From Candidatus Methylospira mobilis (GTDB lineage Bacteria; Pseudomonadota; Gammaproteobacteria; Methylococcales; Methylococcaceae), in NCBI RefSeq assembly GCF_009498235.1, contig NZ_CP044205.1, positions 3,473,389 through 3,537,388 of the forward strand: DNA of 64,000 nt, written 5' to 3'. The notes beneath the pieces are model-generated. The model was not told where the DNA came from and made no database searches. It was given only the letters and a program-made list of their open reading frames with translations. Both the position numbers and the translations under genes were made by a program. Shown here one piece after another: positions 61,490 to 64,000 of this stretch; position 1 is the first letter of the stretch, and each line of letters opens with the position of its first letter.

Positions 61490-64000
61490 ATGACGACGAC
61501 TAACGCTCTTCCGATTAAAACAACCTGCCCTTATTGCGGCGTAGGCTGCGGCGTCGTAATCGAATATGACTCCGCCAATAATATACGCGTAAAAGGCGAC
61601 CCGGAGCATCCGGCCAATTTGGGGCGTCTGTGCTCTAAAGGATCGGCGCTTGCGGAGACACTGGGACTGGACGGCCGCTTGCTTGCTCCTGAAATCGCTG
61701 GAATACCGGCCAGCTGGGATCAGGCGCTGGATCATGTCGCCGCGCAATTCAGGAACACGATCGCCGAACATGGGCCGGATTCCGTCGCTTTCTATGTATC
61801 CGGACAATTGCTGACCGAAGATTACTATGTCGCCAACAAACTGATGAAAGGCTACATCGGTTCCGGCAATATCGATACCAACTCCAGATTATGCATGTCG
61901 TCTTCGGTAGCCGGACACAAGCGCGCATTCGGTGAAGACATCGTTCCCGGCTGTTACCAGGACTTCGAAATGGCCGAGCTGATCGTACTGGTCGGATCGA
62001 ATCTGGCATGGTGCCATCCGGTTTTATTCCAGCGCATTGCTGCCGCGAAGCAAAACAACCCCCGCCTGAAAGTCGTCAGTATCGATCCGCGCCGTACTGC
62101 AAGCTGCGATATTGCCGACCTTCATCTGGCATTGAAACCCGGCACCGATGTCTTACTGTTCAATGGGTTGCTGCATGCTTTGCGTAAACACGGCCAGCTC
62201 GATTTCGCTTATCTGGAACAACATGTTTCGGGGTTTGCCGCCGCGCTGGACGCAGCTAAAGTCACCGGCGCCTCTCTACCGGAAACAGCCTCGGCCTGCG
62301 GCCTGAAAGAAGAAGATTTGTCCAGGTTTTATCATTGGTTCGGCCGTACCGAAAAAACGGTCACGGCCTGGTCCCAAGGCGTCAACCAATCGTCCAGCGG
62401 CAGCGACAAGGTCAACGCCATCATCAATGTGCATCTGGCCACCGGACGCATCGGCAAACCCGGCATGGGGCCGTTCTCGCTGACCGGCCAACCCAACGCG
62501 ATGGGCGGACGCGAGGTTGGAGGGCTCGCCAACCAATTGGCCGCACATATGGATTTCGATAGTCCCGGTCATTGGGATATAGTCAGCACGTTCTGGAAAG
62601 CGCCCAATCTCGCCAGGCGGCCGGGATTTAAAGCGGTCGATCTATTCAACGCGGTGGCCGATGGGCGCATTAAGGCGTTATGGATCATCGCAACCAACCC
62701 GGTCGTGAGTCTGCCCGATGTGAGGCATGTGCGCCGGGCGCTCGGCGCATGCCCATTCGTTGTCGTATCCGACTGCGAAGACAACACCGACCTCAAAGCG
62801 TACGCCCATGTCCGTTTGCCTGCGCTGGGCTGGGGCGAAAAAGACGGCACCGTAACCAACTCCGAGCGCCGCATTTCGAGACAACGCTCTTTTCTGCCTG
62901 CGCCTGGCGAAGCAAGGCCGGACTGGTGGGCGCTGACCCAGGTTGCTCATCGCATGGGTTTCGAGCAAGCCTTTGCTTATCAACATCCTCAGCAGATTTT
63001 CGTCGAATTTGCCCGGTTATCAGGCTACCGCAACGACGGGATGCGCTTGTTCAATCTGTCCGGTTTACAAAACCTCGACGTACCGGCTTACAACACGTTG
63101 CAGCCGATTCAATGGCCTATAAAACAGCCAAACGGTCGTGGCTGCCGGCGTTTGTTTCACGACGGACTTTTCAGTCACGACGACAGCAAAGCGCGCATGC
63201 TCGGGCTTACTCCGCAACCGGCAGGCAATCCGACCTGCGCCGCTTTTCCCTTTGTTTTGAATACGGGCCGAATTCGCGACCAGTGGCATACCATGACCAG
63301 GACCGCGCGCAGCCCTCGTCTTAATCAACACATGAGCGAACCTTATGCAGAACTTCACCCGGATGATGCCGAGCATGCAGGCTTGAAAGACGGGGAACTT
63401 GCACATTTGAAAAGCCGTTGGGGCGATGCTCTGGCGCGCGTCAGGGTCAGCGCCGATCAGCAACGTGGATCGGTATTCATGCCCATGCACTGGAGCGACC
63501 GGTTTGCCCGCCATGGACTGGTTAATGCACTGGTCAATCCGGTTGTGGACCCGGCTTCCGGAGAGCCGGAGTTCAAACATACGCCGGTATCCATCGAAGT
63601 CTACCGTCCCGCCTGGCACGGGTTCGCGATCGCCCGCGAAGCGCTCAGCATCGACGCAGCCGAGTATTGCGCGCAACAACGCGGCGACGGCTACTTTCTG
63701 TACGAACTGGCCGGAAATACTCTAATCGCGGATACTGCCGGGTGGGCAAAACCGGCGTTTTGCCGCACCGGGCATGAATACCTGGAGTACGCCGATATGA
63801 CTGCCGGCCGTTACCGCTGCGCAACACTGCATAATAATATACTGATGGCATGCTTGTTTATCAGTTGCGGACGCCAGTTACCGGACCGGGCCTGGCTCAT
63901 CGGCTTGTTAACAACCGAAACCACGCTGACATCTACGGCTCGCATGGCGGTATTGGCCGGAAAATCGCCTGTGGCGCGTGAAGACCCCGGCCGGATAGTC
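61490..64000 (+). CDS. nasA: Assimilatory nitrate reductase catalytic subunit, 3' end missing
   Basis: Reduces nitrate to nitrite with a molybdenum bis-MGD cofactor in the cytoplasm. The frame starts with ATG 61490 (MTTTNALPIKTTCPYCGVGCGV) and is open to the window edge (837 codons seen). The [4Fe-4S] ligands are C13, C16, C20 and the Cys in GRLCSKGSAL. Later motifs fit the family: SNLAWCHPVLFQR (active-site Cys region), TGRIGKPGMGPFSLTGQPNAMGGREVGG, MHWSDRF. The last residues EDPGRIV are where a C-terminal BFD-type [2Fe-2S] domain normally begins, so only about 60-80 residues should be missing. Not tagged with a signal peptide. Confidence 0.93.
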   Translation, partial: MTTTNALPIKTTCPYCGVGCGVVIEYDSANNIRVKGDPEHPANLGRLCSKGSALAETLGLDGRLLAPEIAGIPASWDQALDHVAAQFRNTIAEHGPDSVAFYVSGQLLTEDYYVANKLMKGYIGSGNIDTNSRLCMSSSVAGHKRAFGEDIVPGCYQDFEMAELIVLVGSNLAWCHPVLFQRIAAAKQNNPRLKVVSIDPRRTASCDIADLHLALKPGTDVLLFNGLLHALRKHGQLDFAYLEQHVSGFAAALDAAKVTGASLPETASACGLKEEDLSRFYHWFGRTEKTVTAWSQGVNQSSSGSDKVNAIINVHLATGRIGKPGMGPFSLTGQPNAMGGREVGGLANQLAAHMDFDSPGHWDIVSTFWKAPNLARRPGFKAVDLFNAVADGRIKALWIIATNPVVSLPDVRHVRRALGACPFVVVSDCEDNTDLKAYAHVRLPALGWGEKDGTVTNSERRISRQRSFLPAPGEARPDWWALTQVAHRMGFEQAFAYQHPQQIFVEFARLSGYRNDGMRLFNLSGLQNLDVPAYNTLQPIQWPIKQPNGRGCRRLFHDGLFSHDDSKARMLGLTPQPAGNPTCAAFPFVLNTGRIRDQWHTMTRTARSPRLNQHMSEPYAELHPDDAEHAGLKDGELAHLKSRWGDALARVRVSADQQRGSVFMPMHWSDRFARHGLVNALVNPVVDPASGEPEFKHTPVSIEVYRPAWHGFAIAREALSIDAAEYCAQQRGDGYFLYELAGNTLIADTAGWAKPAFCRTGHEYLEYADMTAGRYRCATLHNNILMACLFISCGRQLPDRAWLIGLLTTETTLTSTARMAVLAGKSPVAREDPGRIV

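Overview
The window looks like the chromosome of a mid-GC proteobacterium, most likely a gammaproteobacterium (a betaproteobacterium is not excluded) that fixes CO2 and assimilates nitrate. The basis is the ilvB-ilvH-ilvC-pssA-leuA gene order, a form II RuBisCO with CbbQ/CbbO activases, and a complete NtrC/sigma-54-type nitrate assimilation operon. No rRNA, tRNA or CRISPR array was recognised. Genus-level assignment cannot be supported from sequence alone.

Layout. 1-6.3 kb (minus strand): branched-chain amino acid genes ilvB, ilvH, ilvC, pssA, leuA and the start of an unidentified gene. 6.4-7.9 kb: a REP-associated tyrosine transposase and a VapBC-like toxin-antitoxin pair. 8.0-14.1 kb: a heavy-metal RND pump gene whose adaptor gene is frameshifted and cut off by a pile-up of mobile DNA (IS3 family, IS200-like, an ISAs1 remnant, a second decayed IS3 copy, and a 177-bp MITE with IS66-like ends). 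14.2-22.4 kb: cytochrome c peroxidase, amino acid permease, then a lipid/polyene-like locus (ACP, COG4648 membrane protein, AMP-ligase fused to a hot-dog dehydratase, LpxL-like acyltransferase, polysaccharide deacetylase) facing a cupin-like gene; no ketosynthase is present. 22.9-29.3 kb (minus strand): a P2-type cation ATPase with an HMA2-like N-terminus, a SAM synthetase with altered active-site motifs, a PhoU protein, a DUF5132 protein and a free HMA2-like protein.

29.7-53.9 kb: carbon fixation split by accessory DNA. cbbM (29.7 kb) is separated from cbbQ-cbbO (49.5-52.6 kb) by about 18 kb carrying a glutathione transferase, an Rpn nuclease pseudogene, a complete IS66 element (2495 bp, perfect 8-bp target duplication) inserted in a REP-like repeat, a low-GC CopZ-like metallochaperone, IS3 and IS110 remnants, a DUF2339/DUF3999 membrane pair, and a six-gene type I restriction-modification operon (hsdR-dinD-hsdS-anticodon-nuclease-like ATPase-rhuM-hsdM) whose five downstream genes overlap by 4 bases. 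Three palindromic sequences lie inside coding regions of this island. An M18 aminopeptidase follows cbbO.

54.0-64.0 kb: nitrate assimilation. Two NtrC-like sites and a -24/-12 promoter precede a short leader that can fold into two hexaloop hairpins followed by an intrinsic terminator, the arrangement expected of an ANTAR (NasT/NasR-type) antiterminator. The operon then reads nasS-like sensor, Tat-exported nitrate-binding protein, permease, ATPase, nirB, nirD and nasA; nasA runs off the window just before its expected C-terminal Fe-S domain. NasT itself is not in the window.
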